Source: Anaeramoeba flamelloides (Eukaryota; Metamonada; Anaeramoebidae). From it: a stretch of DNA of 64,000 nucleotides. Shown one piece after another: positions 48,574-59,218 of this stretch (within the stretch, counting starts at the first letter, position 1; the number at the start of each line of letters is the position of its first letter). The notes beneath the pieces were generated by a model. That model was given only the letters and a program-made list of their open reading frames with translations. It had not been told where the DNA came from and ran no database searches. A program made the translations under genes and the position numbers. Location of the stretch: positions 1,922,001-1,986,000 of the forward strand of contig JANTQA010000030.1 of NCBI GenBank assembly GCA_027625915.1. Reading direction: 5' to 3'.

Positions 48574-48930
48574 GGTGATCTTTCTTTTTTATTAGCCCAC
48601 AAGAAAAAACACATTTTAGAATAGACTACTTCTTAGTCTTTTTTTTTTTGGTTTACTGTTTGGTTGATTTATAATAATAATTCACATTTCAAGATCCAAA
48701 AACCAAATTAATTAAACCAAATTAATTAAACCAAAAATTCAATCATACAAGCATAAAATGAAAGATTGAAATCTGAATTCCTTTGGGTTCGTTTTCTTTT
48801 CACAAATAGAGTATTTAATGATATTTTGAATTTCAAAATATTAATCTCTGGCACTCAAAAAAAATTTTTCCAGTGAGTGTTCACACAATTAAAATTTTTC
48901 CAAATGCTAAAATATACTTTTATCCCGATA
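48574..48930 (+). repeat. Dispersed ~370-bp repeat, copy 2 (copy 1 at 25840-26210)
   Basis: It starts AGGTGATCTTTCTTTTTTAT and carries AAGATCCAAAAACCAAATTA and GGCACTCAAAAAAAATTTTT, as in copy 1. Just upstream, ATCTTGAAAATTTTTTTCAT to AAGGTGATC has an inverted match at about 54825-54897 inside the DERA intron. It includes a short tandem of AATTAAACCAAATT at about 48704-48740. Confidence 0.6.
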
Positions 48931-49131
48931 GAACTTTATCTTTTTTCTGACAATTTTCAAACATTTAGATTTTTAGTAAAATATTTAAAATATGAATTGC
49001 AAAGAGATAAAATTGTTGCATTTTGAACCAAAAACCAAGATTTTCAAAACGAAACTGAGAAATAAAAGAGATTTTGAAAAAATGGATTTGAATACATTTT
49101 ATCATTTTTTTATTATTACTGATAAATTTAA

Positions 49132-49656
49132 ATGTCTGAAGAAAAAAAAACAGATCGAAGAAGAAGAAGACGAAGGCGTAAAAAAGAAGGAGAAGAAGGT
49201 GGCGAAAAAAAAGAAGGTGGTGAAGAAGTAAAAATTGAAGGCGGAGAAGAAAAAAAAGAAGGCGGAAGAAGAAGACACAGAAGACGTAAAAAAGAAGGAG
49301 AAGTAGGTGGCGAAAAAAAAGAAGGTGGTGAAAAGAAAAAAAAACCACGTTTTGTTGTGAAAAAATGGAACGCAGTTGCTCTTTGGTCTTGGGGTAAGTT
49401 TTTTTGTTATTTCTCATTTTTTCTCACTTCAATGTTTTTTTTTTTTAAGATTTTTACTTTTTTTTATTTTTTTTTTTTTTTTTATTTTTTTTTAAATCTC
49501 TTTGAATGATTTCTTAAACAGATCTCAAGGTTGATACTTGTGCTATTTGTAGAAATCAATTAATGGATCTCTGTATTGAATGCCAGGCTAATCCAAATTC
49601 TTCCACAACCGAAGAATGTAATGTTGCATGGGGTGTTTGTAATCGTAAGTTACCTT

Positions 49657-49689
<33 letters not shown>

Positions 49690-49915
49690 CTTTCCTTTTC
49701 CTTTCTTTCTTGTAAATAATCAAAATTTTTTTTATTTAATCCTAAAATTTGTGGTTCTTTTCAACTATTTAAAATTAATGTTACCAAACCTCTCAATTAT
49801 AATTAATTTAACTTGAATAGATGCTTTTCATTTCCATTGTATCACCCGTTGGTTAAAAACTCGTTCTGTTTGTCCTTTGTGTAATCGAGATGTAAATTAT
49901 TTTCTTTTCTGTTAA
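49132..49915 (+). CDS. RBX1: RBX1/ROC1 RING-H2 subunit of cullin-RING ubiquitin ligases, three exons
   Basis: RBX1 binds the cullin C-terminus and recruits the E2 for ubiquitin or NEDD8 transfer. Exons: 49132-49393, 49522-49644 and 49821-49915; donors GTAAGT, acceptors AACAG and AATAG; 159 residues. Seen: the cullin-binding strand [11 protein letters not shown] (77-87), then CAIC (94-97), CIEC (105-108), [20 protein letters not shown] (124-143) and CPLCNRDV (146-153). The seven other zinc ligands are in place. The last ligand is Cys149, as in RBX2/SAG, where RBX1 has Asp, and the tail YFLFC replaces the usual tryptophan-containing end. The N-terminus is extended by about 50 residues relative to the ~108-residue family: a run of eight Arg and two copies of a [19 protein letters not shown] unit, encoded by duplicated DNA. 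The overall sequence is closest to RBX1 despite the RBX2-like Cys. Confidence 0.95.
49158..49340 (+). repeat. Duplicated Arg/Lys/Glu/Gly-coding unit in RBX1 exon 1
   Basis: GCGTAAAAAAGAAGGAGAAG and GGTGGCGAAAAAAAAGAAGG followed by TGGTGAA occur twice (about 49169-49228 and 49277-49336), about 108 bp apart and in frame. The duplication accounts for most of the N-terminal extension of this RBX1 protein. Confidence 0.85.
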
Positions 49916-50539
49916 TTTTTTATTCTTTTTTTTGTGTTTGTTTTTTATTTTCTTTTTCAACTTTTTCTAATTTTTTATTTGTTTTGTTTGTTTTTTTTTT
50001 TTTTTTTACTCCTTTAAATTTAATACTTATTTCTTTCAAAAACTTTTAACAATAGTGGGAGTTCCAAAGGATTGGAAATTAATATGTTTTATTACAATTA
50101 CAAATCAGTATTTAATTTTAAATCTCTACTATTTGATCTTTGGTTTTGCTTAATACTCACAACTTGTAATCGTGATAAATAAAACTATTTAATCACTTTA
50201 TTTTTTTTTTTATATGAATTTCTTTTCTTTTCATTTTTTTTTTTATTTTATTATTTTTTGGGAATTTACCTCTATTTTTATTTCTTTTTAAAAAAACAAA
50301 AATTAGCCTAAATGGTTTTAATTTTAAATAACAGTCCCACCACAGAGAAACCAACATTCAAATCTTGTTCCTACTGATTTTTTAAAAGAAAATTTGATTT
50401 TTTGTATTTTCCAATTATTATCAAAATAATTAAACAATCGATTATCACATAAAAATTCTCATAGAAAATATTTTTACTATGATAATCCAATTAAAAAATG
50501 AAAATTTTTTGTTCACATCCCAAAATATTTTTCTAGTTT

Positions 50540-50720
50540 ATAAGTTGTAGAAAATCCAAAGGTCTTGACAACATCTTTTAGAAATGATATTTTTAGACAA
50601 TAAATTAAACTTCCTTAGTTAACTCTGATACAAAATTTTTACTCTGCTAATTTGATTGTAACAGTAATAATTAATATTCATTTTGGAAATTGAAATAAAA
50701 ATTTTCATTTATTAATTGGA
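50540..50720. repeat. Decayed dispersed repeat related to 63480-63640
   Basis: Corresponding blocks: AAATCCAAAGGTCTTGACAA / AAACCAAAGATCTTCACAAA, GAAATGATATTTTTAGA / AATAATATTTTTCGAGA, AAACTTCCTTAGTTAACT / AGGCTTCCTTATTGAACT and ATACAAAATTTTTACT / AGATAAAATTTTCATT. The order and spacing are conserved although identity is moderate. Element class unknown. Confidence 0.5.
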
Positions 50721-51176
50721 AAATAACAGTAAATTATTTGAAATTAAATACAATATTGTTATTATTGAGAAAAAAGTGAAAATTACACTCAGTGAATGCC
50801 TTTATACTTAAATTTCTGAAAGGAAATATAAGTGTAAAATCATTGATTTCACGATTATTAATTAACCAAAATAACCTTCAACTATCAAAATTAAATATTG
50901 TTATATTATTTGATTACAAACCCAAATAATAACGATTAATTGGAGGTATATGTGGTTACCAACAAGAATGGTGTACTTTATAAAAAATTTACTTTTCTTT
51001 TGAGTTTTAAAATAATAACTTTAATAACTGTGCTGTCAATGCCAAATTTTGTATAAAAACAAAATTTGAAAAAAAAAAAAAGTAAAAAAACTAATTCTTT
51101 ATATAATAAATGGAATTTTTTTTTGCAAATTCGTAAAATTTCAAAATGTTAAAAAAAAAAATTTTATAAATGCTCA

Positions 51177-51670
51177 TTAAGGGTCGAGCCATTACATCAT
51201 AAAATAATTTTCTGAAATAGAAAAAAAAATTTTTTGTAATTTTTATGATTGCCTAACGACAATCAAAAACTAACCAACATGTGAAGTGTGATCGATCTCC
51301 AAAAAATCAACAATCAAAAAAGAGGAGATTTTTAGAAAAAAGTTAAAAAGGGTCACATGCAATTTCCTATTAGAATGGTAAGAATAGACAATTCTGAAAA
51401 CAACTGTGTTAGTTTTGGAGTGTCGATCTTTGGCGCTTTTTGAGATCTTGGAAGATTTTCTTTTTCATTTTTATCATTTCTCAACAGAGTTATTTTTTTC
51501 GAAAGAATGTTATAAAAACCTTACTCTCTCAAATAGAGAGGGTTACAATCTAAGCACAAAATAGATTTTTGAATTGAATTGATTGTATACTTAAAGAAAA
51601 CAATTTTTTTTAAATTCAAGAAATTTAACCCTTTGGAAAATTTAAAAAAAGAAACAAGATGAATTTTTTT
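51177..51670 (+). repeat. Dispersed ~490-bp direct repeat, copy 2
   Basis: See the copy at 47338-47830. This copy starts TTAAGGGTCGAGCCATTACA and includes CAACTGTGTTAGTTTTGGAG, TTTCTCAACAGAGTTATTTT and TTAAAGAAAACAATTTTTTT. The copies are about 3.8 kb apart on either side of the RBX1 gene. Confidence 0.65.
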
Positions 51671-52875
51671 TTTAAAATTTGATTTTTTGAAATTGAATAA
51701 TGTAAAAATTTTTTTTAAAATTTGGAATTTTTGGAATTGAGAAGACCTTTAAACTTTTTTTTTTGAATTGTATTTTTTGACAATTGAGAGATACTAAGAA
51801 AACTTTTTTATTTGTTATTTAAAGTTTGACAATCAAAAGAAGGGCTATGTCAAAATACCCTTTTTGGGTTTCAAGTCGCTCCTTGAGTATGGAACAAATC
51901 CATGGTAATTAACTAGAGCCTTAAGTAGATTGAATATGTTTATAACACCCGAAATTGAGATGAAAAAGAAAAAGTAAAAACACCAATTTTCATACCTAGA
52001 AAAATATCATAGAAAATCAAGATCAGAAATTTTGATATCTTTTATTCAATCAATATCATACTAACAAACAAATTTGAATTTTTATTAAGAATTGAGGAAT
52101 GATTATTAATGATTTTGTATATTTAAATTATCTTTTGAAGATTGAGTTTAATAAATATATTTAGAAATAATTTTGCCCCATTTGTTTGGAAATATTTTAT
52201 AATCTCATACTAATCTATATAATTTTCCAACAACCATTATCACACTTTTTCAATAACATTAAAATAACACGTTTTTACCAGAGATGAGTATCGATAGTGC
52301 AATAAAAAAAAAAATTGTCAAAGAATTAAGTGTCAAAAAAAATCGAAAAAACAAAATGTGAAAAAGGGATTTCAATTTTGAAATTTCCAAAATAAATTTT
52401 TTCTTCGAATCTCAATTCAAATCCTTTAAACACATGTAATTCACTCTATCATACAACTGAAATCTTTGGCAGGAAAATGGTTTAATTAAATAATGTGGTT
52501 TAAATTGAAATCGAAATGTTTAAATACTTTTGAAATATCCAAAATAAAAATAAAAAAATTGATAGTTGAATGAATTTTTTTATTTTTACTAAAAATAACA
52601 CTACTTAAAAGTTTTTTATGTTAAGAAATTTTATACTAATTTTTTGGTTTATAGAACTTAGAATATTTGTCTTGTAAATTTCTCGTTTTTTTTTTTTTTT
52701 TTTAATTTTTTTGATTATGGAATTCTAATTATTGATGTTAGTTTACTAAAAAGTATATTTAAAGTATTAATCAATATAAATTAATATTAAACCTTTTCAT
52801 TTCCGTTTTTTAGTTTTCTTAAGATTAACCAAGAAAAATAAATCAAAAATAACTAAAAATTTCAATAATTTTTAA

Positions 52876-55800
52876 TTATTTTTTCAATTTTGTTAGCAAA
52901 TGTCCTGCAATAAATCCACCTGTTGCACCCAATCCAATCATATATAGAATATCCTTTGTATTGGGGTCATCTTTCTTTTCTTGTTTTGTTTCTTTCTTTT
53001 TTTTTTCCTGTGGCTTTTCTATCACAATTTTAGGCTTCCTTAATTGTGGATTTCTTTCTTGATCAACAATTTGAACACCTTTACTTGCACCAATTCTTGT
53101 TGCCCCGTTTTGAATCATTTCCGAAGCCGAATTAAAGTTTCTAATTCCGCCTGATGCTTTAACTTCCCTCTTTATTGGTTTACAATTATTTTTTAGATCA
53201 AAAGAGAAAATAAAGTAATGGTTTAATTATTTTATAGCTACATATAAATATTAAAAATAAATTCGTTTGATTAATATTAAAAATTGGGTATTTTTTTTTA
53301 TTTATTTATTTTTTTCAAATCTTTATTTCTTTCACATAACCAATTTATTAAAAATAAATTTTGTTTGTGATTTTGTTTGAGAAAATTTTTGAATTGTTTT
53401 TTAAATTTTATTGGATTTGACTAAAAAAATAATCAATTAAAAATTAATTTTATGTTTTTAATTTTGAAAAACAAAAAAATATTAAAACGAGATTAACCAT
53501 TTTATTCAAAAAAGGATAAAATTTATTCGTTTAAAAAAAAAAAATAATAAAGAATATATATTCTCTGTCATAAATAGTTACTAAAAAAGTTTTTAAAGAA
53601 TTCAATTTTTTTTTCTTTATTTGAATCTTGATGAATTTACCATAATTCGTGATTTGAAATAATTAATTTGATTTTTTAAATTATCTTTTTTTAAAAAAGA
53701 AAATTAAGAGAAAAAAAAACAATTTCATATTAGGGAAAAAAAAAAAAAAGTTTAATTTTTTGATAATGTACAAAAACAAACCCTGGATCATATTTTTCTT
53801 TTTTTGGAATTTTAATAAATATAATAATGTTTTTTAAAAAAATCCGATACTAAAATGATAAATGATTGTAAAAAAAAATTTGTTTTGAAACCTAGAACTT
53901 AATTTTTAAAAATATATTTTATTTTATGTGGTCATTTTAAAAATTGTGACAAACAAATTCATAAAACAACTACTATTATGAAACTGTATCTTCAATTCCC
54001 AGCCTTGTAAAAATCAAAAAATAAACAATTTCAAAGTAATAATGAAATAAATACTTTTAACTATCTGTGATTTCTGTGATTTCTGTGATTTCGATGATTT
54101 CTTTTATTTTGAAATTCAATTTTTGAATTTGTTTATTGAAAAAATAAATTTTTTCGTATGATTCAACAGAAATAGAAATTTTTCTTTGATGGGATTCGGA
54201 ACTGAATTTTATATTTCATAAAATAAAATATAAGAAGAGAAAATAATGTCTATGTATAGTAAAAAATTGAGGTGCTGTTACTGTAAATCTAATATCAAAA
54301 TAATTCCATTTTGTTTGTCTTAAAATTATAATTAGGAGAAAATTGGATTTATTCCCAATTAACTTGAAATATCTGAGATATATTTTAATTTTCTTTTAAT
54401 ACATATTTTTTTTCTTTTTATAAAACTCTCTGAAGATTGTTAAATTTGTTTCTTGGAACGAATTGCTTTAATTGGTAATTTTTATTTTAAATAAAGTTTG
54501 AACATTTTCCAATTTAAAAAATTTTAATTCTGAGAACATTTCTGAAATTTTTTTTTTGAGGGCCACATATATTGAAGCTTTGTAATCAAAAGAGCCTTAA
54601 TTACTTTATTTGTGAAAAAAAAAAACAAAGTAAATCAGAATGGATTTGCTAAAATTTTCGATTTTTTGAATAATTTTTTTCGATTAAATTTTTTGAGTTT
54701 TATTAAATTCTGTTTTGATCTTGAAATTTTTTTTGGTGGATACTTGAAATTAATCATAGAACAAACCAAAAAAATAGAACTAGGAAGGTGTGTATTTTAA
54801 ACAAATCTTTTCTTTTTAAGTACCAAAAAAGAAAGATCACCTTTCCAAAGAAACTTGTTCAAAACAAGAACGAATGAAAAAATTTTTTTCAAGACCACAG
54901 TATATTTTCGAAGATATTTTGACTTCTTTATACTATTAATTTGAATTAACCTAAGCAAGAGATTACCCTGAAACTCTCGTACCATTCCTATTAATTGTTT
55001 TTTTAGAAAAAATATTTCGATACAAATTTATTTTCAAGAATTCTTTCTTTACATATTGTTATTAAACTAAGCCAATACAAAGAATATTGCTTCGAAGGTT
55101 AAACTAAAGGGATTAAGAATTCTCGAAATCAAAAAAACATCAAAAAGGTTCAACCCAAACTCAAAGAAAAAGAGAATATGGTAAAAATTAAAATCTTGAT
55201 TCAGAATTATTTTTAGTTTTTTAATTGTTTTTGAAAATAAATAATTATAAAATCAAACAAATTTGTCAAATAAATCTTTATTTCTGAAGAGGAATTCAAA
55301 AAAATATCCTATTTTCTTGAACCAAGATAAAATTAGATGAATTGAATGAAAATTGGAAATGAAAATTCATTTTGGAAAATTCTTTTGAAATTGAAAGTAA
55401 ACTTCAATTGACTCAAAGTAGTTGAGCCAAAAATGAAAAATTCACTTTTATTTAAGAATCAACCAAACGAAGATTGTTTAGAAATTAGAGAAATAATAGT
55501 CTTGATATTAGAGTTGAGATTCATAAAAGAAATACCTGAACAAACCATAAATTTCAAAAAAAAAAAACAATGTTAAAAAAATTTTTGGTCCCATTTCATT
55601 GGAGCACCTTTGTGTAAAATCTCTCAATTGCTTTAGAAAATTAAAATTGTTGACAATAAGATTTTTTAATTGTAAGTGATGGTTTTTATAAGAAAACACA
55701 AAGTCTCAATTGTCTTAAAGTTAATTGGAGTTTTATAGGAATTGTTTTTTTCTCTCTTGTAAAAAAAAGAAATAAAAAAGAAAAAAAGCAAAATAAAAAA

Positions 55801-57910
55801 AAAAAAAAAATTAATATCAACGTATAAAAAATGATTTTGATTTAAAAATTTTAAATTTATTTTGAGAAGAATAATGAATTAAACTCAGAGAATAGGTTGT
55901 ATTACTTCAATAAAACTGGGCCCCTTTGACTGAAAAAGAGTTTAATTTGTTTCTCAAAAAAATTTCGAATAAAAGTTTTTCCGTTCAGAATTAAAAATAA
56001 AACTGAGTAAAGAATAAGTAATCACCAAAGGACACATAAAAGATCAATAAATAAATCTGATTTTATTTTTTTTTCTGGATCAATTTTTTAATTATTTCGA
56101 TTTCCATTATTTAATTGGTATATAAATATATTATACAAGAATATCTTCCACTTCATTATTTATTAAAATATTAAAGTATTTGGTTAAAAAAATGATTTTA
56201 ATAATTCAGTTTTGCATAAATGATGGCACTCAAAATTGGTAAAATGTACCTACTTCTCAAATTGAAATATCCAAAAAGAAAAAACAATTTGTGTTATTAT
56301 ATAACCGTTGGGGACAAAAAGTTTTACAAGAAAAAAAGTTCAACACGATTTTTAATGGTAAACCTTAATAGGCCACAGAAACCTGAAAATGAAAAGCGAA
56401 ATCAATTAATAAAAGAAAAAAACAATGAAAGACAAAATGGAGGTGTTCAACACAATAACGGTTTTTTTAATACCATCTTTTGATGTGGATTTTTTCTTTG
56501 ATTGATCAATTATCAAAAATTTGTTCAAAAAATTGACTATTTTTTATATCTCCAAAACCACATTTTGTATTTCGATAATCAAGCAGATTTTAAAGTGAAT
56601 TTGTAGATTTGGTTGATAATAATATAAGGGATTATTCTTAAAAGTTAATTTATTTCTTCTTTTTATCGATTTTCCTTTTCGTTTTTTGTTTTTGTGTTCC
56701 ATTAAGGTACCCAATTAAAAACTCTTTTGGTCTTTTTTTAATCGTTTTACTTTTTTTCAAGAAGGGTAAATATACAAACTAACTAAAAAAAGCGAAAAAA
56801 AAAAAAAATAACTGCTTTTTGAGAAAGAATAAAAGATAAAATTCAGAAACAATTGGAATACCTCTTCACCAACAACAAGCTTCATTAAGCGAATGTCTTC
56901 GCTTTTTGCACCGCCTGTACTAAACCCAGTTGAAGTTTTGACAAAATGAGCATCTGCGAGCACACTAAGGATAGATGCGTCAATGATTTCAATTTCATCG
57001 AGCAAAGCTGTTTCAAGAATGACCTTTGTAGAAGCGCCACAGTCCACAATTGATTTGATATCATTTAAGACATATTTATAATCCAAGTCTTTTAATTTGC
57101 CAACGTTAATGACCATATCGATCTCTGTGGCTCCAGAGTTTATTGCAAATTCTGTTTCATTGACCTTTGTTGAAGTGCTTGTTGCACCAAGATGGAAACC
57201 AACGACACTTGCTATCTTGACATCTGTTCCTCTGAGATTATTTACTGCTTCTGGTACACGTGACGAATTCACACAAACAGAATAGAACTTTAATTATTGT
57301 AACAAAAATCAAAAGAGTTTTTTTTTTTTTTTTTTTTTTTTTATGAATATTTGATTGTTAAACCATTGAACAGAAATGTTCAACAAAAAAAAAGAAATTC
57401 GATTTGAAATAGTTTTAGTTTTTGCTATTTTTTTTTGTTTTTTCAGCAAAACGGTTGAAAAGCAAGTCGATTTTAAAAAAGTTTGACAAAAAATATTTTA
57501 ACGTAGATCTGAAGTAAAAAACATTTCAATTGGAGTTTGGTCAACGTTATTTTTCTCTCTAGACTTTTGAGAATTTTTTTCTTTTCACCTTTTTGAAAAT
57601 AAGATGAAAAAAAGCCAGTAAAACAAAAGCAAAAATAAAAAGAAAAAAAAAATATGAAAGTTTTTACATTATAATCAATGGCTTCATTGCACAACTTTTT
57701 AATATCTTTGCTTGTTGCATGTGAATGTAAATTTGTATGATCAATAAATCGCTCTAAATGATTAGGCTCTGAAATCTCTAATTTATCCTTGTTTAGATGA
57801 TTGAAGTGTTTTAATATTTCTTCTTTTTGAAGGCCAAGTTGCTTAGCAACAAAGTTAATTCTTGAACGAATTAAATTTTTGGTTTTTTGATCAAATACAA
57901 GACTTCTCAT
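52876..57910 (-). CDS. DERA: Deoxyribose-phosphate aldolase with a C-terminal membrane tail, three exons
   Basis: DERA cleaves 2-deoxyribose-5-phosphate to glyceraldehyde-3-phosphate and acetaldehyde. Exons (-): 57910-57668, 57287-56862 and 53169-52876; all joins are phase 0, giving 320 residues. Joins rebuild family motifs: [17 protein letters not shown] and [17 protein letters not shown]. Key residues seen: Asp138 in EIDMVIN, the Schiff-base Lys198 in VKTSTGF and Lys227 in VKASGGIR. The aldolase ends with [14 protein letters not shown] (about 245-258). The last exon adds 62 residues: a Lys/Glu-rich linker and one hydrophobic segment, [19 protein letters not shown] (297-315), followed by TKLKK. 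This looks like a tail anchor, placing the enzyme on the cytosolic face of an organelle; that is inference and unusual for DERA. Introns are 380 nt and about 3692 nt, the second exceptionally long here and full of repeats. Acceptors end TAAAG with no pyrimidine tract. Confidence 0.93.
54064..54100. repeat. 9-bp tandem repeat (TTCTGTGAT)
   Basis: Three consecutive TTCTGTGAT-type units plus a variant (TTCGATGAT), inside the long DERA intron. Confidence 0.85.
55780..55960. repeat. Dispersed repeat, copy related to 7396-7570
   Basis: AAAAAATGATTTTGATTTAA, TTTTGAGAAGAATAATGAAT and CCCCTTTGACTGAAAAAGAG are in the same order and spacing as in the copy at 7396-7570. An A/G-rich tract precedes both. 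The copy lies inside the long DERA intron. Confidence 0.55.
56220..56483 (+). CDS. Unrecognised 87-aa frame antisense inside the DERA intron
   Basis: It starts with a true ATG and encodes a basic protein ([20 protein letters not shown] … [17 protein letters not shown]). It has no recognised domain, signal peptide or membrane segment. The C-terminal third is polar (Asn, Glu, Lys, Arg, Gln). The composition is more protein-like than most chance frames here, but its position inside an intron, downstream of a dispersed repeat, means that chance or a transposon remnant is at least as likely. Confidence 0.2.
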   Translation: MMALKIGKMYLLLKLKYPKRKNNLCYYITVGDKKFYKKKSSTRFLMVNLNRPQKPENEKRNQLIKEKNNERQNGGVQHNNGFFNTIF

Positions 57911-58220
57911 TTTGTTTATGGTGGGAATAATAAAGAAAATGAAAGAATAATTTTCATCTTTTGGAATCTAAAGTGAAACAGGTGTTTGAAATTTCTGAAA
58001 TTCAGTCTGATAGTTATTACTTTTTCAATGAGCTTGAATTTATCTCTTCTTCATGAAAAGATTTTTCCTTTGAATAAGGAATTTTATGAATTTTTTTAAC
58101 AAAACCAAGTTTTATTTTGCCAACATATGGACAGTTTCAATTTGATTTGAAATTCTGACTTTTTTTCTCTTCAGTTCATAACAATTTAAAAAGCCCCAAA
58201 ATACCCTTGCCCAGAGTATA

Positions 58221-59217
58221 CAGTGATCAAAATAATGGTTTGCATAAGGACTTTAATCTGTGGTTCCAAATAGTATCCGTGCTTTTTTTTCTTATTGTTC
58301 CAATGTAACACCCAATTGACTACCCAATAGTATACTTAAGTTGAAATCAATTTTGAAAAGAAAAGTCTATATGTTTTCAGTAAAATTCAAATTAGGAATT
58401 GTAATTTGTTGAAAATTTTTCATAATAAACTATCTTTCATAATAATTGGCCCATTCAAAATCAAATTTTAAATAAAAATATTTTTAATAATTGAAGTTAT
58501 CTATTATAATATAAAAATTTAGATTTTAATATTCAATACTATACTCAAGAGATATTTATTTTTTGTCTAAAAATAAAAGAAAGAAAAATAAAAAAAATTG
58601 TTAAAAATAATTGGGACATTTATTTTGAATGAAGCATTACATGAAAAATAGACAATTTAAAAAAGTAAAAAACCCCGTTTATCGATTCTCCTTCGATTTG
58701 AATAACTAAATCTAATCTCTTTTTCATATTTGAAACGAAATTTTTCATTAATTCATCTGTTACTTCTTTCCAAATTTTTCATTTTCATTTTCCATTTTAA
58801 CAAAACACTGCGGAAAAAATAAAAAAGAGAAAAAATGATTTATTTGCAAACTTTTCATTGTGAGAGGAAAAACTTCAAAACGATACAAAAGTAATTCATT
58901 ATTTAAATGTTAGGTGGGCCATTTATTATGAAATTTAGTATATATTCAATTGTTTTGAATTTTTTTGTTTTTTATAAGATTAAAGATTTTTTATGAATTT
59001 ACTCTATTTTTTGAGATGAATTTTGCAGATTTGATCCTTTATGAATTTTAAGATTTTCTTTTTAAATAATAGTACTTCAAGAAATCAAAACCATATTTAA
59101 TTAGGGTTTATTATCAGTTTCTTTGATAGATTTATGTAAAGGCCTTCTATAAAAAAAAACACAATTTTTATTTTGAGGCACAGATTAAATTGTTTTGCAT
59201 GTTTATTTTGATTATAG
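58221..59217. mobile_element. 997-bp Tc1/mariner element, decayed, retaining a transposase 3' end
   Basis: TA flanks both ends (58219-58220, 59218-59219). The left end CAGTGATCAAAATAATGG and interior match the 475-bp derivative at 34922-35396, but here about 500 bp of extra sequence (about 58430-58950) intervenes. The extra part begins TTTCATAATAATTGGCCCAT and ends TGGGCCATTTATTATGAAAT, itself an inverted repeat, so it is either a nested insertion or the internal portion lost by the shorter copy. It contains the transposase fragment at 58620-58781. Confidence 0.75.
58620..58781 (-). pseudogene. C-terminal fragment of a Tc1/IS630-type transposase
   Basis: The minus strand encodes KIWKEVTDELMKNFVSNMKK, then RLDLVIQIEGESINGVFY, and a stop after a short tail. 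It resembles the end of Tc1-like transposases (W-x-x-I … L-x-x-S-M-P-x-R-h-x-x-V-I-x-x-x-G-G-x-T-x-Y): the Trp, the SNMKKRL block and VIQIEGE align in order and spacing. A stop precedes the first codon shown, and no DDE catalytic region is recognisable nearby, so the gene is a relic. Confidence 0.6.
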
Positions 59218-59218
59218 T

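Larger units (their letters stand above)
46043..49131. other. Intergenic upstream of RBX1, repeats only
   Basis: No supported gene. It holds the older copy of the TTAA-flanked element (46779-47337), one copy of a ~490-bp direct repeat that begins at the same TTAA (47338-47830), and a copy of the 25840 repeat (48574-48930). The RBX1 promoter presumably lies in the last few hundred bases; no defined element was recognised. Confidence 0.5.
49916..52875. other. Intergenic between convergent RBX1 and DERA genes
   Basis: No supported gene. T-rich sequence follows the RBX1 stop codon. The stretch contains a decayed repeat at about 50540-50720, related to 63480-63640, and the second copy of the 47338 repeat (51177-51670). 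Confidence 0.5.
53170..56861 (-). other. 3.7-kb second intron of the DERA gene
   Basis: Donor GAG|GTATTC at 56861, acceptor AATAAAG at 53170. It carries a tandem of TTCTGTGAT units (54064-54100), an inverted piece of the 48500 repeat (about 54780-54900), a repeat related to 7396 (55780-55960) and a low-confidence antisense frame (56220-56483). All other introns supported here are 130-380 nt, so this one has probably grown by insertion. Confidence 0.75.

Noticed and set aside
48965-49417. 150-codon minus-strand frame opposite RBX1 exon 1
   Set aside because: Shadow of the real RBX1 exon; its Leu/Phe-rich sequence is the complement of Arg/Glu/Lys codons.
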